Positions 9,411-17,893 of a stretch of 64,000 nt of DNA are shown here, one piece after another; within the stretch, counting starts at the first letter, position 1; the number at the start of each line of letters is the position of its first letter. The stretch comes from VBDM01 sp049802235 (GTDB lineage: Bacteria > Pseudomonadota > Gammaproteobacteria > Burkholderiales > SG8-39): contig JBARMB010000050.1 of NCBI GenBank assembly GCA_049802235.1, positions 62,001 to 126,000 on the forward strand, given 5' to 3'. The notes below the pieces were generated by a model. It saw only the letters and a program-made list of their open reading frames with translations. It did no database searches and was not told where the DNA came from. The position numbers and the translations under genes are program-made.

Positions 9411-9896
9411 CTATTTCACGCTCTTGGCGCGGCCGCGCTTGCCGCCGGGTTTCTTCACTTCGAGGATCGCCTCGTGAAAATCGTCCACGCGCTGGAAATC
9501 CTCGTACACGGACGCGAAGCGGATGTAGGCGACGTCGTCCATCTTCTTCAGCTCGCGCATGACCATCTCGCCGATGATGCGGCTCGGCACCTCGCGCTCG
9601 CCCAGCGCGAGAACGCGCTGCTCGATGCGGGTGATGGCCTGATCGACGTACTCGGTCGGCACCGGCCGCTTGTGCAGCGCGCGCATGAAGCCGGTGCGGA
9701 TCCTCTCCCGGTCGTAGGGCATGCGGTGGCCATTCGTCTTCACCACCATCGGCATCGACAGCTCGACGCGCTCGTAGGTGGTGAAGCGCTTGCCGCATTC
9801 CTCGCACTCGCGCCGGCGGCGCACGCTGTCGCCGTCCTCGGAGAGCCGCGAGTCTATGACCCCGGTGTCCTCAGCCTTGCAGTACGGACATTTCAT
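9411..9896 (-). CDS. nrdR: Transcriptional repressor NrdR
   Basis: This 161-residue ATP/dATP-sensing repressor of ribonucleotide reductase genes has an N-terminal zinc ribbon with Cys3, Cys6, Cys31 and Cys34 (MKCPYC and CEECGKRF), followed by the ATP-cone domain (VVKTNGHRMPYDRERI through DVAYIRFASVYEDF). A basic C-terminal tail (PGGKRGRAKSVK) is typical of betaproteobacteria. It lies directly downstream of glyA, an arrangement common in betaproteobacteria, and upstream of ribD. Confidence 0.95.
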   Translation of the reverse strand: MKCPYCKAEDTGVIDSRLSEDGDSVRRRRECEECGKRFTTYERVELSMPMVVKTNGHRMPYDRERIRTGFMRALHKRPVPTEYVDQAITRIEQRVLALGEREVPSRIIGEMVMRELKKMDDVAYIRFASVYEDFQRVDDFHEAILEVKKPGGKRGRAKSVK

Positions 9897-9944
9897 GGCG
9901 AAAAACTACCTCGGTTGGCCTCATGACGTTTTTCCGCCCGCTGC

Positions 9945-11219
9945 TCAGGCAGGAACCTTCTCCCGTGCCGCCTCGGCGCGATACACGGGGAACCGGCGGC
10001 ACAACTCGGCGGTTTCGGTGGCCACCCGCCTGATCGCTTTTTCGTCCTGCGGCGCGTCGAGCACGTCGGCGATCAGGTTTCCAAGGCGCGCGGCTTCGGC
10101 CTCGCGGAAGCCGCGCGTGGTCATCGCCGGCGAGCCGATGCGGATGCCGCTGGTGACGAAGGGTTTCTGCGGATCGTTGGGGATGGCGTTCTTGTTGACG
10201 GTGATGTGCGCGCGGCCGAGCGCGTCCTCGGCATCCTTGCCGGTGATGTTCTTGGCGCGCAGATCGACCAGGAACATGTGGCAGTCGGTGCCGCCGGAGA
10301 CGATGCGCAGGCCGCGGGACTGGAGCGTGCTCGCCGTGGCCTTCGCGTTCGCGATCACCTGTTTCTGGTAGTCGCGGAACCCGGGCTCGAGCGCTTCCTT
10401 GAATGCCACCGCCTTCGCGGCGATCACGTGCATCAGCGGCCCGCCCTGGAGAGTCGGGAAGATCGCGGAGTTGAGGATCTTCTCGTGCTCGGCGCCGGCG
10501 AGGATCAGCCCGCCGCGCGGGCCGCGCAGCGTCTTGTGCGTGGTGCTGGTGACGAAGTCGGCGATCCCCATCGGGCTCGGATACAACCCGGTGGCGATCA
10601 GCCCGGCGTAATGCGCGATATCGGCCATCAGCCATGCACTCGCCTCGTCGGCGATGCCGCGCAGCCGCTGCCAGTCGATCACGCGCGAATACGCCGAGGC
10701 GCCGGCAACGATCATGCGCGGATGGTGCTCGCGCGCAAGGCGCTCGACTTCGTCGTAGTCGATTGTCTCGCCGGCGTTCAGGCCGTAGGAGAGCGCATGG
10801 TAGAGCTTGCCGCTGGCGTTCACCCCCGCGCCGTGCGTGAGATGCCCGCCGTGCGCGAGTGACATGCCGAGGAGAGTGTCGCCCGGCTTGAGCACCGCCA
10901 TGTACACCGCCTGGTTCGCCTGCGAGCCCGAATGCGGCTGGACGTTGGCGTATTCGCAGCCAAACAGCCGCCTGGCGCGCTCGATCGCGAGGGTTTCCGC
11001 GATATCGACGAAGGCGCAGCCGCCGTAATAGCGCTTGCCCGGGTAGCCTTCGGCGTACTTGTTGGTGAGCTGCGACCCTTGGGCCTCAAGCACCGCCGGG
11101 CTGACGTAGTTCTCCGAGGCGATCAGCTCGATATGATCTTCCTGGCGCTGGTTTTCCTGCTGGATCGCGGCCCAGATCTCCGCGTCGGCTTGCTGCAGGT
11201 GCTTGTCGGGGTCGAACAT
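9945..11219 (-). CDS. glyA: Serine hydroxymethyltransferase
   Basis: This 424-residue PLP enzyme interconverts serine plus tetrahydrofolate with glycine plus methylene-tetrahydrofolate. The PLP-lysine motif TSTTHKTLRGPRGG is present, as are the N-terminal ENYVSPAVLEAQGS and YPGKRYYGGC signatures. Length and start are standard. Upstream, on the opposite strand, lies the methyltransferase gene, with a 102-bp divergent intergenic region that contains an AT-rich patch (11236-11256) suitable for the glyA promoter. Confidence 0.96.
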   Translation of the reverse strand: MFDPDKHLQQADAEIWAAIQQENQRQEDHIELIASENYVSPAVLEAQGSQLTNKYAEGYPGKRYYGGCAFVDIAETLAIERARRLFGCEYANVQPHSGSQANQAVYMAVLKPGDTLLGMSLAHGGHLTHGAGVNASGKLYHALSYGLNAGETIDYDEVERLAREHHPRMIVAGASAYSRVIDWQRLRGIADEASAWLMADIAHYAGLIATGLYPSPMGIADFVTSTTHKTLRGPRGGLILAGAEHEKILNSAIFPTLQGGPLMHVIAAKAVAFKEALEPGFRDYQKQVIANAKATASTLQSRGLRIVSGGTDCHMFLVDLRAKNITGKDAEDALGRAHITVNKNAIPNDPQKPFVTSGIRIGSPAMTTRGFREAEAARLGNLIADVLDAPQDEKAIRRVATETAELCRRFPVYRAEAAREKVPA

Positions 11220-11321
11220 TTGTTATCGGCGTGACGGGAAAAAAACATTTTATCATGGCCGGCGCGGCTGCCGGCGCCAGCTTGCAGCGTCATCCCGCTG
11301 ATTCGCCGACGATCTTTTCAA

Positions 11322-11975
11322 ATGGGTACAATGGAAACGCAACCATCGATAGATGGCGTGCGCGAAAGGACAGCCTTGGCTCCGAAAGAAGACCCGGCGA
11401 AACCGGAGTTCTGGGAAAAGCGCTTTCGCGAAGGCGTGACGCCCTGGGATGCGGCCCGCGTTCCCGCCGCGCTCGGGCAGTTTCTCGAGACCGAGCCGCG
11501 CGGGCAGCGCGTGCTGATCCCGGGCTGCGGCTCGGGCTATGAGGTGCGCGCTTTCGCCGCGGCCGGATTCGACGCGCTCGCAATCGATTACGCCGCCGCC
11601 GCGGTGGAGCGGGCGCAACAAACATTGGGGCCGCTTGCGCGCCTGGTCCGGTTCGCGGATTTTTTCGAATTCGATGCGGACGGGCCGTTCGATCTGGTCT
11701 ACGAACGCGCTTTCCTGTGCGCCCTGCCGCGGCGCCTGTGGCCGGCCTACGCACTGCGCGTCGCGGAACTGCTGCGTCCCGGAGGGCGGCTCGCCGGCTT
11801 TTTCTTTTTCGACGACAACGAACGCGGCCCGCCTTTCGGGCTCAAGGCAGGCGAGCTCGAAGCCTTGCTCGGCGGGCATTTCGAGCGGATGGCTGACGCG
11901 GCGGTCGATGACTCGATCGCGGTGTTCGTCGGCAGGGAGCGGTGGCAGGTGTGGCGGCGCAAGCCGGAGGTTTGA
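11322..11975 (+). CDS. TPMT-family class I SAM-dependent methyltransferase
   Basis: This protein of up to 217 residues resembles bacterial thiopurine S-methyltransferases. It has FWEKRFREGVTPWD near the N-terminus, motif I VLIPGCGSGYEV, the DLVYERAFLCALP segment and LLRPGGRLAGFFFF. The physiological substrate is unknown; bacterial members methylate metalloids or thiols. The start is uncertain. A -10-like TACAAT overlaps the first codons (11327-11332), and a TTG at 11376 has AAGGA six bases upstream, so the protein may begin at Ala-Pro-Lys-Glu-Asp and be about 199 residues. Confidence 0.8.
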   Translation: MGTMETQPSIDGVRERTALAPKEDPAKPEFWEKRFREGVTPWDAARVPAALGQFLETEPRGQRVLIPGCGSGYEVRAFAAAGFDALAIDYAAAAVERAQQTLGPLARLVRFADFFEFDADGPFDLVYERAFLCALPRRLWPAYALRVAELLRPGGRLAGFFFFDDNERGPPFGLKAGELEALLGGHFERMADAAVDDSIAVFVGRERWQVWRRKPEV

Positions 11976-12012
11976 TCTGGATCAGATGCCGGCCCGGCAG
12001 TGCGGTTAGCAT
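11972..12012 (+). promoter_or_regulatory. FNR/ANR-like box with -10 element upstream of the DUF2892 gene
   Basis: TTGATCTGGATCAG at 11972-11985 matches the FNR/ANR consensus TTGAT-N4-ATCAA in all but the last base. A -10-like TAGCAT lies at 12007-12012, which puts the box centre about 40 bp before the predicted start of transcription, the geometry of class II FNR-activated promoters. The box overlaps the stop codon of the upstream methyltransferase gene. The binding protein is inferred; none is encoded in this window. Confidence 0.55.
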
Positions 12013-12046
12013 GGCTCCGACGAGCGATCTTTACGTGGAGGCCAGC

Positions 12047-12253
12047 ATGAAAATCAATGTCGGCAGCATCGACCGGGTAATTCGCGTGGTCGTCGGGCTG
12101 GGTATTCTCAGCCTGCTGTTTTTCCTCGAAGGCAATGCCCGCTGGTTCGGGCTGATCGGTCTCGTACCGTTGTTCACCGGACTGTTCAGCTTCTGCCCCG
12201 TGTACACCCTTTTCGGCTTCAGCACCTGCCCGCCGCAGGAAAAACCCCAGTAA
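12047..12253 (+). CDS. DUF2892 (YgaP-like) small membrane protein
   Basis: This 68-residue protein begins MKINVGSIDRVIRVVVG and has two hydrophobic segments (VVVGLGILSLLFFL and WFGLIGLVPLFTGLF), followed by the conserved FCPVYTLFGFSTC motif. This is the DUF2892 two-helix domain, found alone or fused to rhodanese in YgaP. I chose the ATG at 12047 because GTGGAG lies six to eleven bases upstream. Two Cys residues in the C-terminal part may be functional. The FNR-like box upstream suggests induction under low oxygen. Confidence 0.85.
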   Translation: MKINVGSIDRVIRVVVGLGILSLLFFLEGNARWFGLIGLVPLFTGLFSFCPVYTLFGFSTCPPQEKPQ

Positions 12254-12264
12254 AGCGCGCGCGG

Positions 12265-13242
12265 CTACTGCAGCAGGCGGCACGCTTCTTTCAGGTCGAC
12301 GTTGCCGCCGGAGAGAATCACGCCGACGCGCTTGCCGGTAACCGGCAGGCGGCGCTCGAACAGGCCGGCGGCGCCAAGCGCGCCGGTCGGCTCGACCACG
12401 ATTTTCATGCGCTCCCAGAGATAGAACATCGCGCGCGCGAGTTCGGCGTCGCTCACCGTCACCACGTCGTGCACATAGGCGAGCAGCAGCGGAAACGTCA
12501 CCTTTCCGAGGGAAAGGGTGCGCGCGCCGTCCGCGATGGTGTCCGGGTTGTGGCAGGTTTGCAGCGTTTTTGTCCTGAACGAGCGCGTCGCGTCGTCACC
12601 CGCCTCGGGCTCGACGCCGATCACGCGGCAGGCCGGCGCGAGATGTGAAGCGGCCACCGCGCAGCCCGAAATCAATCCGCCGCCGCCGCAGGGCACGAAA
12701 AGATAATCCAGCGGTCCGGCATCCTCCAGCAGCTCCATCGCCGCCGTCCCCTGGCCGGCGACGACGTGAGGGTGATCGAAGGGCGGAATCAGCGTCAGCC
12801 CGCGCTCGCGCGCGATCGACTCGCTGAGCGCCTCGCGCGACTGCGAATGGCGGTCGTAGAGCACGACTTCGGCACCGTAGCCGCGCGTCGCTTCCAGCTT
12901 CACGGCGGGAGCGTCCGCCGGCATGACGATGGTGGCGCGGATGCCCAGAAGCTTGCCGGCAAGCGCCACCGCCTGCGCGTGGTTGCCCGACGAGTAAGCC
13001 AGCACGCCGCGCCGGCGCGCCTCAGGCGAGAGCTGCGACAGCGCGTTGAACGCGCCGCGGAACTTGAATGCGCCCGTGCGCTGGAAGTTCTCGCACTTGA
13101 AGAGCACCTCGGCGCCGGTGCGCTTGTTCACCGTGCGCGAAGTCAGAACCGGCGTGCGCTGCGCATGGCCGGCGAGCCGCGCGGCGGCAGCGACGATGTC
13201 CGCGTATCGGACCGTGTTGGCGTCGTCGTCGGGAGCATTCAT
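12265..13242 (-). CDS. Threonine/serine dehydratase-type PLP enzyme (possibly threo-3-hydroxyaspartate ammonia-lyase)
   Basis: This 325-residue fold-type II PLP enzyme has the PLP-lysine region ENFQRTGAFKFRGAFNAL, the SSGNHAQAVALA loop and the phosphate-binding GGGGLISG. There is no C-terminal ACT regulatory domain, so it is the catabolic or hydroxyaspartate/serine-racemase-like type rather than biosynthetic IlvA. It would deaminate threonine, serine or 3-hydroxyaspartate to a 2-oxo acid. It stands alone, convergent with the DUF2892 gene. Confidence 0.82.
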   Translation of the reverse strand: MNAPDDDANTVRYADIVAAAARLAGHAQRTPVLTSRTVNKRTGAEVLFKCENFQRTGAFKFRGAFNALSQLSPEARRRGVLAYSSGNHAQAVALAGKLLGIRATIVMPADAPAVKLEATRGYGAEVVLYDRHSQSREALSESIARERGLTLIPPFDHPHVVAGQGTAAMELLEDAGPLDYLFVPCGGGGLISGCAVAASHLAPACRVIGVEPEAGDDATRSFRTKTLQTCHNPDTIADGARTLSLGKVTFPLLLAYVHDVVTVSDAELARAMFYLWERMKIVVEPTGALGAAGLFERRLPVTGKRVGVILSGGNVDLKEACRLLQ

Positions 13243-13299
13243 GCAGGGTTGAGGCCTGTCTTTCGGTACCGAATTTTACGCCGCCGCGTCTTCGGCGCG

Positions 13300-13935
13300 C
13301 TACGTCTGGTCGAGGCTTGCGGCAGGCAGATGGGAAACGTCGCCCCAGGATTCCAGCGTCCAGCGGCCGGCGGCGTAGCGGAACGTGTTGAGACTGGCGT
13401 TGTGGAGCGCGTAGTCGCGCCTGGCATAGAGCGGCATCCCGTGCGCGAGCCGATGCATGATCCCGAGCACGCCGCCGTGGGTGACCACGGCAATGCGCCT
13501 GCCGGCCGTGCGCCCGGCGATGGCGGCGAGCGCCGCGGTCACGCGATCGCGGAAGCGGGCCGCGCTCTCTCCGCCGGATGCGGCGTGATGCGGATCGCGG
13601 CTGCGGAGTTTTTCGTATTCCGCCGGAAAGTCGCGCTCGATCTCGGCAAAGGTACGGCCTTCGAAGACGCCGTAGTTGCGCTCGCGCAGCGCCGCGTCGA
13701 AGACGACCGGCAGCCCGGTGGCGGCGGCGATCGGCGCCACGGTCTGGCGCGTGCGCCCGGCGTCGCTGGAGAACAGCGCATCGACGCCCTCGCGCGCGAG
13801 GCGTGCGGCCAGTGCGTGCGCCTGCGCGTGGCCGGTTTCGGTGAGCGGGCTGTCGGCGTTGTAGCCCTGGATGCGGCCGGCGCGGTTCCACTCGGTCTCG
13901 CCATGGCGGATCAGGATCAACAACGACTCAGCCAC
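13300..13935 (-). CDS. Histidine phosphatase family protein (phosphoglycerate mutase-like)
   Basis: This 211-residue protein has the catalytic RHGETEWN motif at residue 11 onward, followed by GRIQGYNADSPLTETG, the second catalytic segment NYGVFEGRTFAEIERDFP, and VVTHGGVLGIMHRL with the second catalytic His. It resembles cofactor-dependent PGM-like phosphatases (GpmB, CobC, RNase H-fused forms); substrate is unknown. Its start overlaps the 3' end of the upstream M61 peptidase gene by eight bases, so the two are probably co-transcribed. Confidence 0.85.
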   Translation of the reverse strand: MAESLLILIRHGETEWNRAGRIQGYNADSPLTETGHAQAHALAARLAREGVDALFSSDAGRTRQTVAPIAAATGLPVVFDAALRERNYGVFEGRTFAEIERDFPAEYEKLRSRDPHHAASGGESAARFRDRVTAALAAIAGRTAGRRIAVVTHGGVLGIMHRLAHGMPLYARRDYALHNASLNTFRYAAGRWTLESWGDVSHLPAASLDQT

Positions 13936-15763
13936 GGCGTCCCTTCATCCAGCGAATGAAATGCGGGCGGCGCGAACCGGGGGCTTCGGTGAGCACGCAC
14001 GTGTCCATGCCGGCGCGCTTGAGGCGCACCTCGAACGACTGCAACTGGTCGCGGCGGAAAGCGTGCAGAGTCACCCGTTCCCCGGGACGCCGCTGCGCCA
14101 ACATCGCATCGAGTCCGCCCTGCCCGATGCGCAGTCCGTCCACGGCGACGATGACATCGCCGGCCGCGAGTCCCGCCTCCAGCGCCGCGCCGCCCTCCAG
14201 CACGTGCGTGACCGCGATGTCCTTGCCTTCCGCCCGCGTGCGGATTCCGAGCATTGCCGGCCCGGCGAGATTTTTCGATCCGGCGGGCCGGCCGCCCCTG
14301 TCGGCGGACGACTCGGCCGCGCGCAAATCCATTTTCACGCCGTGCGTCGCCAGCAATTCCTCCAACGGCAGCTCGCGGGTGGCGCGCAGCCAGTCATTGA
14401 AATGCCGCCGCAGCTTCAGGCCCGTGACCTGCTCGGCGAGACGCTCGATGCCGTCTTCCTCCACGCCGACGCCGGTGAGGCCATGGCGCCGCCACAGCGC
14501 GCGCATCACGTCGTCGAGCGATTTCCGTCCGCGCGTCCGCGCCCGGATCGCGAGGTCGAGGCACAGCGCGACGAGGCTGCCCTTGCCGTAGTAGCTGACG
14601 CCGGAGTTGGGCGAATTCTCGTCCTGGCGGTAATGCTTGATCCAGGCGTCGAAGCTCGATTCGGCCACGCTCTGCCTGCGCCGGCCCGGAGTGCGCAGAT
14701 AAGCGGTGACCGAGCGGCCGAGCAGCTCGAGATAGTCATTTTTCCCGATCAGTCCGCAGCGGACGAGCGCGAGGTCGTCGTAGTAGGAGGTGATGCCCTC
14801 GAACGCCCACAGCAGCACGGTGTAGTTTTCGCGGTCGAGATCGTAGGGCGCGAACGCCGCCGGCTTGATGCGCTTCACGTTCCAGGTGTGGAAGTATTCG
14901 TGGCTGCACAGGCCGAGGAAAGTGCGGTAACGCTCGCCCACCTCCTTGTCGCCCGTCCGCGGCAGATCGTCGCGCGAGCACAGCAGCGCGGTGGAAGCGC
15001 GATGCTCCAGGCCGCCGTAGCCCTCGCCCGTCGCGGTGACGAGGAATACGTAGCGCTCCATTGGAGCAGGCTCGCCGAAAAAGCGGATGTGCTGCTCGCA
15101 CATGCGCTTCAGGTCGCGGCACAGCCGCGCCGTATCGGCACGATGGCGGCCGGTGATGACGATGTCGTGCGGCACGCCGCACGCCCGGAACGTCGCCAGC
15201 GTGAATTCGCCCATCTCGACCGGATGGTCGATCAGCTCGTCGTAGTTCGCGGCGACGTAAGCGCCAAAACCGTGGCGCCCGGCGTTTTTCCGGCCCGCTT
15301 CCACCCCGGCCTTCGGCCGCATGGCGGTGGCGACGCGCCAGTTGCGGTAGCGCGTACCGTTCGGCCGCAGGATCTCGACTGCGCACGGCGCGTCCTCCCG
15401 CCCGGGCACGCGCAGGAATACGCAGGGGCCGTTGAAGAATGCGTGCGTCGTATCGAGGTGCGCGCCGCGCACCGACAGATCCCAGGCGTAAATTTCGCAA
15501 GTGACGCTGAGCGGACCCGCGGTTGCCGCCGCACGCCAGGTATGCTTGTCGAGTTTCTCCAGCCGCACGGGCCTGCCGCGGCTCTCCGCGCGGATGGAGA
15601 CGATGTGCCGCGCGAATTCGCGGATCATGTAGCTGCCGGGAATCCAGGCCGGCAGCGCGAACGACTGTCCCGAAGGATCGGGATCGGCGACGGCGCAGCT
15701 CACCTCGAACAGATGCGCTTCGGGCCGCGCGGGCTGGATGGTGTAGCGGATCGGTGGGTTCAC
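13928..15763 (-). CDS. M61 family metallopeptidase with C-terminal PDZ domain
   Basis: This 611-residue protein of the glycyl aminopeptidase (M61) family has an N-terminal beta domain (RYTIQPARPEAHLFEV), a thermolysin-like catalytic core with the zinc motif HEYFH at residues 288-292 followed by TWNVKRIKP, and a PDZ domain near residue 500 (TRAEGKDIAVTHVLEGGAALEAGLAAGD). It starts at GTG 15763; a nearby ATG is out of frame. No clear signal peptide is visible, so it is probably cytoplasmic. It is followed by the phosphatase gene with an overlap. Confidence 0.88.
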   Translation of the reverse strand: MNPPIRYTIQPARPEAHLFEVSCAVADPDPSGQSFALPAWIPGSYMIREFARHIVSIRAESRGRPVRLEKLDKHTWRAAATAGPLSVTCEIYAWDLSVRGAHLDTTHAFFNGPCVFLRVPGREDAPCAVEILRPNGTRYRNWRVATAMRPKAGVEAGRKNAGRHGFGAYVAANYDELIDHPVEMGEFTLATFRACGVPHDIVITGRHRADTARLCRDLKRMCEQHIRFFGEPAPMERYVFLVTATGEGYGGLEHRASTALLCSRDDLPRTGDKEVGERYRTFLGLCSHEYFHTWNVKRIKPAAFAPYDLDRENYTVLLWAFEGITSYYDDLALVRCGLIGKNDYLELLGRSVTAYLRTPGRRRQSVAESSFDAWIKHYRQDENSPNSGVSYYGKGSLVALCLDLAIRARTRGRKSLDDVMRALWRRHGLTGVGVEEDGIERLAEQVTGLKLRRHFNDWLRATRELPLEELLATHGVKMDLRAAESSADRGGRPAGSKNLAGPAMLGIRTRAEGKDIAVTHVLEGGAALEAGLAAGDVIVAVDGLRIGQGGLDAMLAQRRPGERVTLHAFRRDQLQSFEVRLKRAGMDTCVLTEAPGSRRPHFIRWMKGRRG

Positions 15764-15805
15764 GTCGTCATTGTGCCGCAGCGCGCGCCACGAGAATTCG
15801 GGCCG

Positions 15806-17167
15806 CTAGCGGATCACCAGCGTGATGCGATATTCGCCGCGCAGCAGCGACAATCGCAGCGGGCTCTCGTTCGCGCGCAGCGCGGCGAGGAACTCGGCGA
15901 CCGAGCGCACGCGGCGCCCGCCGACGCCGTAGACGATGTCGCCGGGACGCAGGCCGTTGCGGAACGCCGCGCTGCCGCGCTCCACTGCTGTGACGATGGC
16001 ACCGTCAACCTGCCCGTACATGGGCATGCCGGGCTCGATGTTCGAGACGCGCGCGCCGGCGAGCTGCGGCACCGATTCGCCGGGGACGTTGGTCGCGGCG
16101 AACAACTCGCCGATGCGCGCCCGCAGCTTGAGCGGCCGGCCGTCGCGCAGCACCTGCAGCTGCACCTCCTCGCCCACCGGCGTGAGCCCGACGCGGTTCC
16201 TGAAATCGCCGGAATTGCGCACCGGACGCCCGTTTGCCGCGGTCACCACGTCCTTCGGCCGCAGTCCCGCCTTTTCGGCCGTCGAACCGCGCTCCACCTG
16301 CACCACCAGGGCGCCTTCGGTCACGTTGACGCCGAACTGGTGGGCAAGGTCCGGCGTCAGATCCTGCGTCGACACGCCCAGCCGCCCGCGCCGCATTTCG
16401 CCGAAGCGCAGGATCTGCTCCATCACCGCGCGCGCCATGTTGACCGGTATCGCAAAGCCGATGCCGACGTTGCCGCCCGAGGGGCCGATGATGGCGGTGT
16501 TGATGCCGACCAGCTCGCCGCGCAGGTTCACCAGCGCGCCGCCGGAATTGCCGGGATTGATCGAAGCATCGGTCTGGATGAAGTCCTCGTAGCCCTCGAT
16601 GCCGAGGCCGCTGCGGCCGAGCGCGCTGACGATGCCCGAGGTCACCGTCTGGCCGATGCCGAACGGGTTGCCGATCGCGACCACGAAATCGCCGACGTTG
16701 AGCGCGTCGGAATCGCCGAACTTGAGTGCCGACAGCCCGCGCGCGGGAACGCGCAGCAGCGCGATATCGGTGCCGGGATCGGTGCCCACCAGCTGCGCCT
16801 TCAGCGTGCGCCGGTCCTTGAGCGTGACGACGATTTCCTGCGCGTCCTTGATGACGTGGTTGTTGGTGAGCACGAGTCCATGCGCCGCATCGACGATCAC
16901 CCCAGAGCCGGCGCTCTGCTGCGGCTGCGCGGCGCCCTCCGGTATGTCGAAGAAGCGGCGGAAGAACGGATCGCGCAACAGCGGATTGTCCTCGGCCGGA
17001 TCGCGCGAAAGCACCGAGATGTTGACCACCGCCGGCGTGATCTGCGTCAGCATCGGCGCGAGCGTCGGCGTGCCCTTCGCGTCGAGCGGCAGCGCCGCAT
17101 TCGCCGCCGTCGCGACGGCGAGCGTCAGAAGAAGCGCCGCAACCCGCGCTGAGCACACCATGGTCAA
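15806..17167 (-). CDS. Do-family periplasmic serine endoprotease (DegQ/DegP-like)
   Basis: This 453-residue protein has an N-terminal signal peptide (hydrophobic AALLLTLAVATAANA), a trypsin-like domain with catalytic His in LTNNHVI, Asp in GTDIALL and Ser in INPGNSGGALV, and two PDZ domains. It would degrade misfolded periplasmic proteins. The linker and Q-loop are short, as in DegQ or AlgW rather than E. coli DegP. Its ATG overlaps the TGA of the upstream MobA-like gene (ATGA), an odd pairing of a cofactor gene with a periplasmic protease. Confidence 0.92.
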   Translation of the reverse strand: MTMVCSARVAALLLTLAVATAANAALPLDAKGTPTLAPMLTQITPAVVNISVLSRDPAEDNPLLRDPFFRRFFDIPEGAAQPQQSAGSGVIVDAAHGLVLTNNHVIKDAQEIVVTLKDRRTLKAQLVGTDPGTDIALLRVPARGLSALKFGDSDALNVGDFVVAIGNPFGIGQTVTSGIVSALGRSGLGIEGYEDFIQTDASINPGNSGGALVNLRGELVGINTAIIGPSGGNVGIGFAIPVNMARAVMEQILRFGEMRRGRLGVSTQDLTPDLAHQFGVNVTEGALVVQVERGSTAEKAGLRPKDVVTAANGRPVRNSGDFRNRVGLTPVGEEVQLQVLRDGRPLKLRARIGELFAATNVPGESVPQLAGARVSNIEPGMPMYGQVDGAIVTAVERGSAAFRNGLRPGDIVYGVGGRRVRSVAEFLAALRANESPLRLSLLRGEYRITLVIR

Positions 17168-17736
17168 AGGTCGCTCGGCTTGTCGATGTCGCGCAGTACC
17201 CCGGGGTCGTCCGTTTCACACAGGGTCACCCCGTCGGGATGCTGTTTGAGCAACTCGCGTGCGCCGGCATCGCCGCGCAGCGCCGAGAGCTCGTCGAAGA
17301 AACGTCGCGCGAATCCCACCGGATGCCCGCGCTCGCCGCGGTAGCTCGGCGCGGCGATCGCGGCGCCCTCCGCGAGCGCCTTGGCGACGGTCCGGATGGT
17401 CTCGGGCCGGATGAAAGGCATATCGGCAAGCGCGACTATCCAGCCGTCGGCGTCCGCCGTGGCGCGCACCCCTGCCGCGAGGCTCGTTCCCATGCCTTCG
17501 GCCGCGTTCTTGCAAACGAGGGTGTTGCAGCCCGCGTCGCGCAGCATCTTTCCGAGCTTCTGCGAGCGCGGCCTGACCACGGCGACGGACTCGGGCAGGG
17601 CCTCGATGAAGTGGCGCGCGGCGGCAAGCGCAATCGGCGTGCCGGCATGCGCCGAGCCGGCGGGCAGCGGTTGCAGCAGTTTGTTCGAGCCGAAGCGCTT
17701 CGAATAGCCGGCTGCGAGAAGAATGCCGCGGATCAT
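17164..17736 (-). CDS. MobA/MocA-like nucleotidyltransferase
   Basis: This 190-residue NTP-transferase begins GILLAAGYSKRFGSNKLLQP, the GxxxAxGxSxRxGxxK signature of MobA/MocA/CTP-transferases. It also has VALADMPFIRPETI (the metal-binding Asp) and GERGHPVGFARRF. In molybdenum-hydroxylase loci such proteins cytidylylate or guanylylate the molybdenum cofactor, and the neighbouring XdhC and Cox genes support a MocA-like cytidylyltransferase role. It lies 157 bp downstream of xdhC on the same strand. Confidence 0.85.
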   Translation of the reverse strand: MIRGILLAAGYSKRFGSNKLLQPLPAGSAHAGTPIALAAARHFIEALPESVAVVRPRSQKLGKMLRDAGCNTLVCKNAAEGMGTSLAAGVRATADADGWIVALADMPFIRPETIRTVAKALAEGAAIAAPSYRGERGHPVGFARRFFDELSALRGDAGARELLKQHPDGVTLCETDDPGVLRDIDKPSDL

Positions 17737-17865
17737 CGTTCAGCGAGGCTCAAATGAATTCCCGGAAGGTCATCGACCCTCCTCTCCTGAAAACAAGACA
17801 GGGTGCCGGCAAAGCCGGTGGAGTGGATCGGGCCGACGCAGGATGACCACCCCGACGCTTCGCGT

Positions 17866-17885
17866 CCCTCCTCAACGAGGAGGGG
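17866..17885. repeat. Short GC-rich inverted repeat (TCCCTCCTC/GAGGAGGGG)
   Basis: An eight-base-pair stem with an AAC loop lies just downstream of xdhC in the 157-bp gap before the MobA-like gene. The gap also carries short direct and inverted sequence such as GCCGGCAAAGCCGG (17808-17821). There is no U-run on the minus strand, so this looks more like an intergenic REP-type element than a terminator. Similar CTCCC/GGGAG elements occur near 51.07 kb and 52.94 kb. Confidence 0.4.
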
Positions 17886-17893
17886 AAAACGCG

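Noticed and set aside
13871..17152. Very long plus-strand open frame across the M61 and DegQ genes
   Set aside because: The translation is Arg/His/Ala-rich antisense of two clear protease genes, with no motif of its own.
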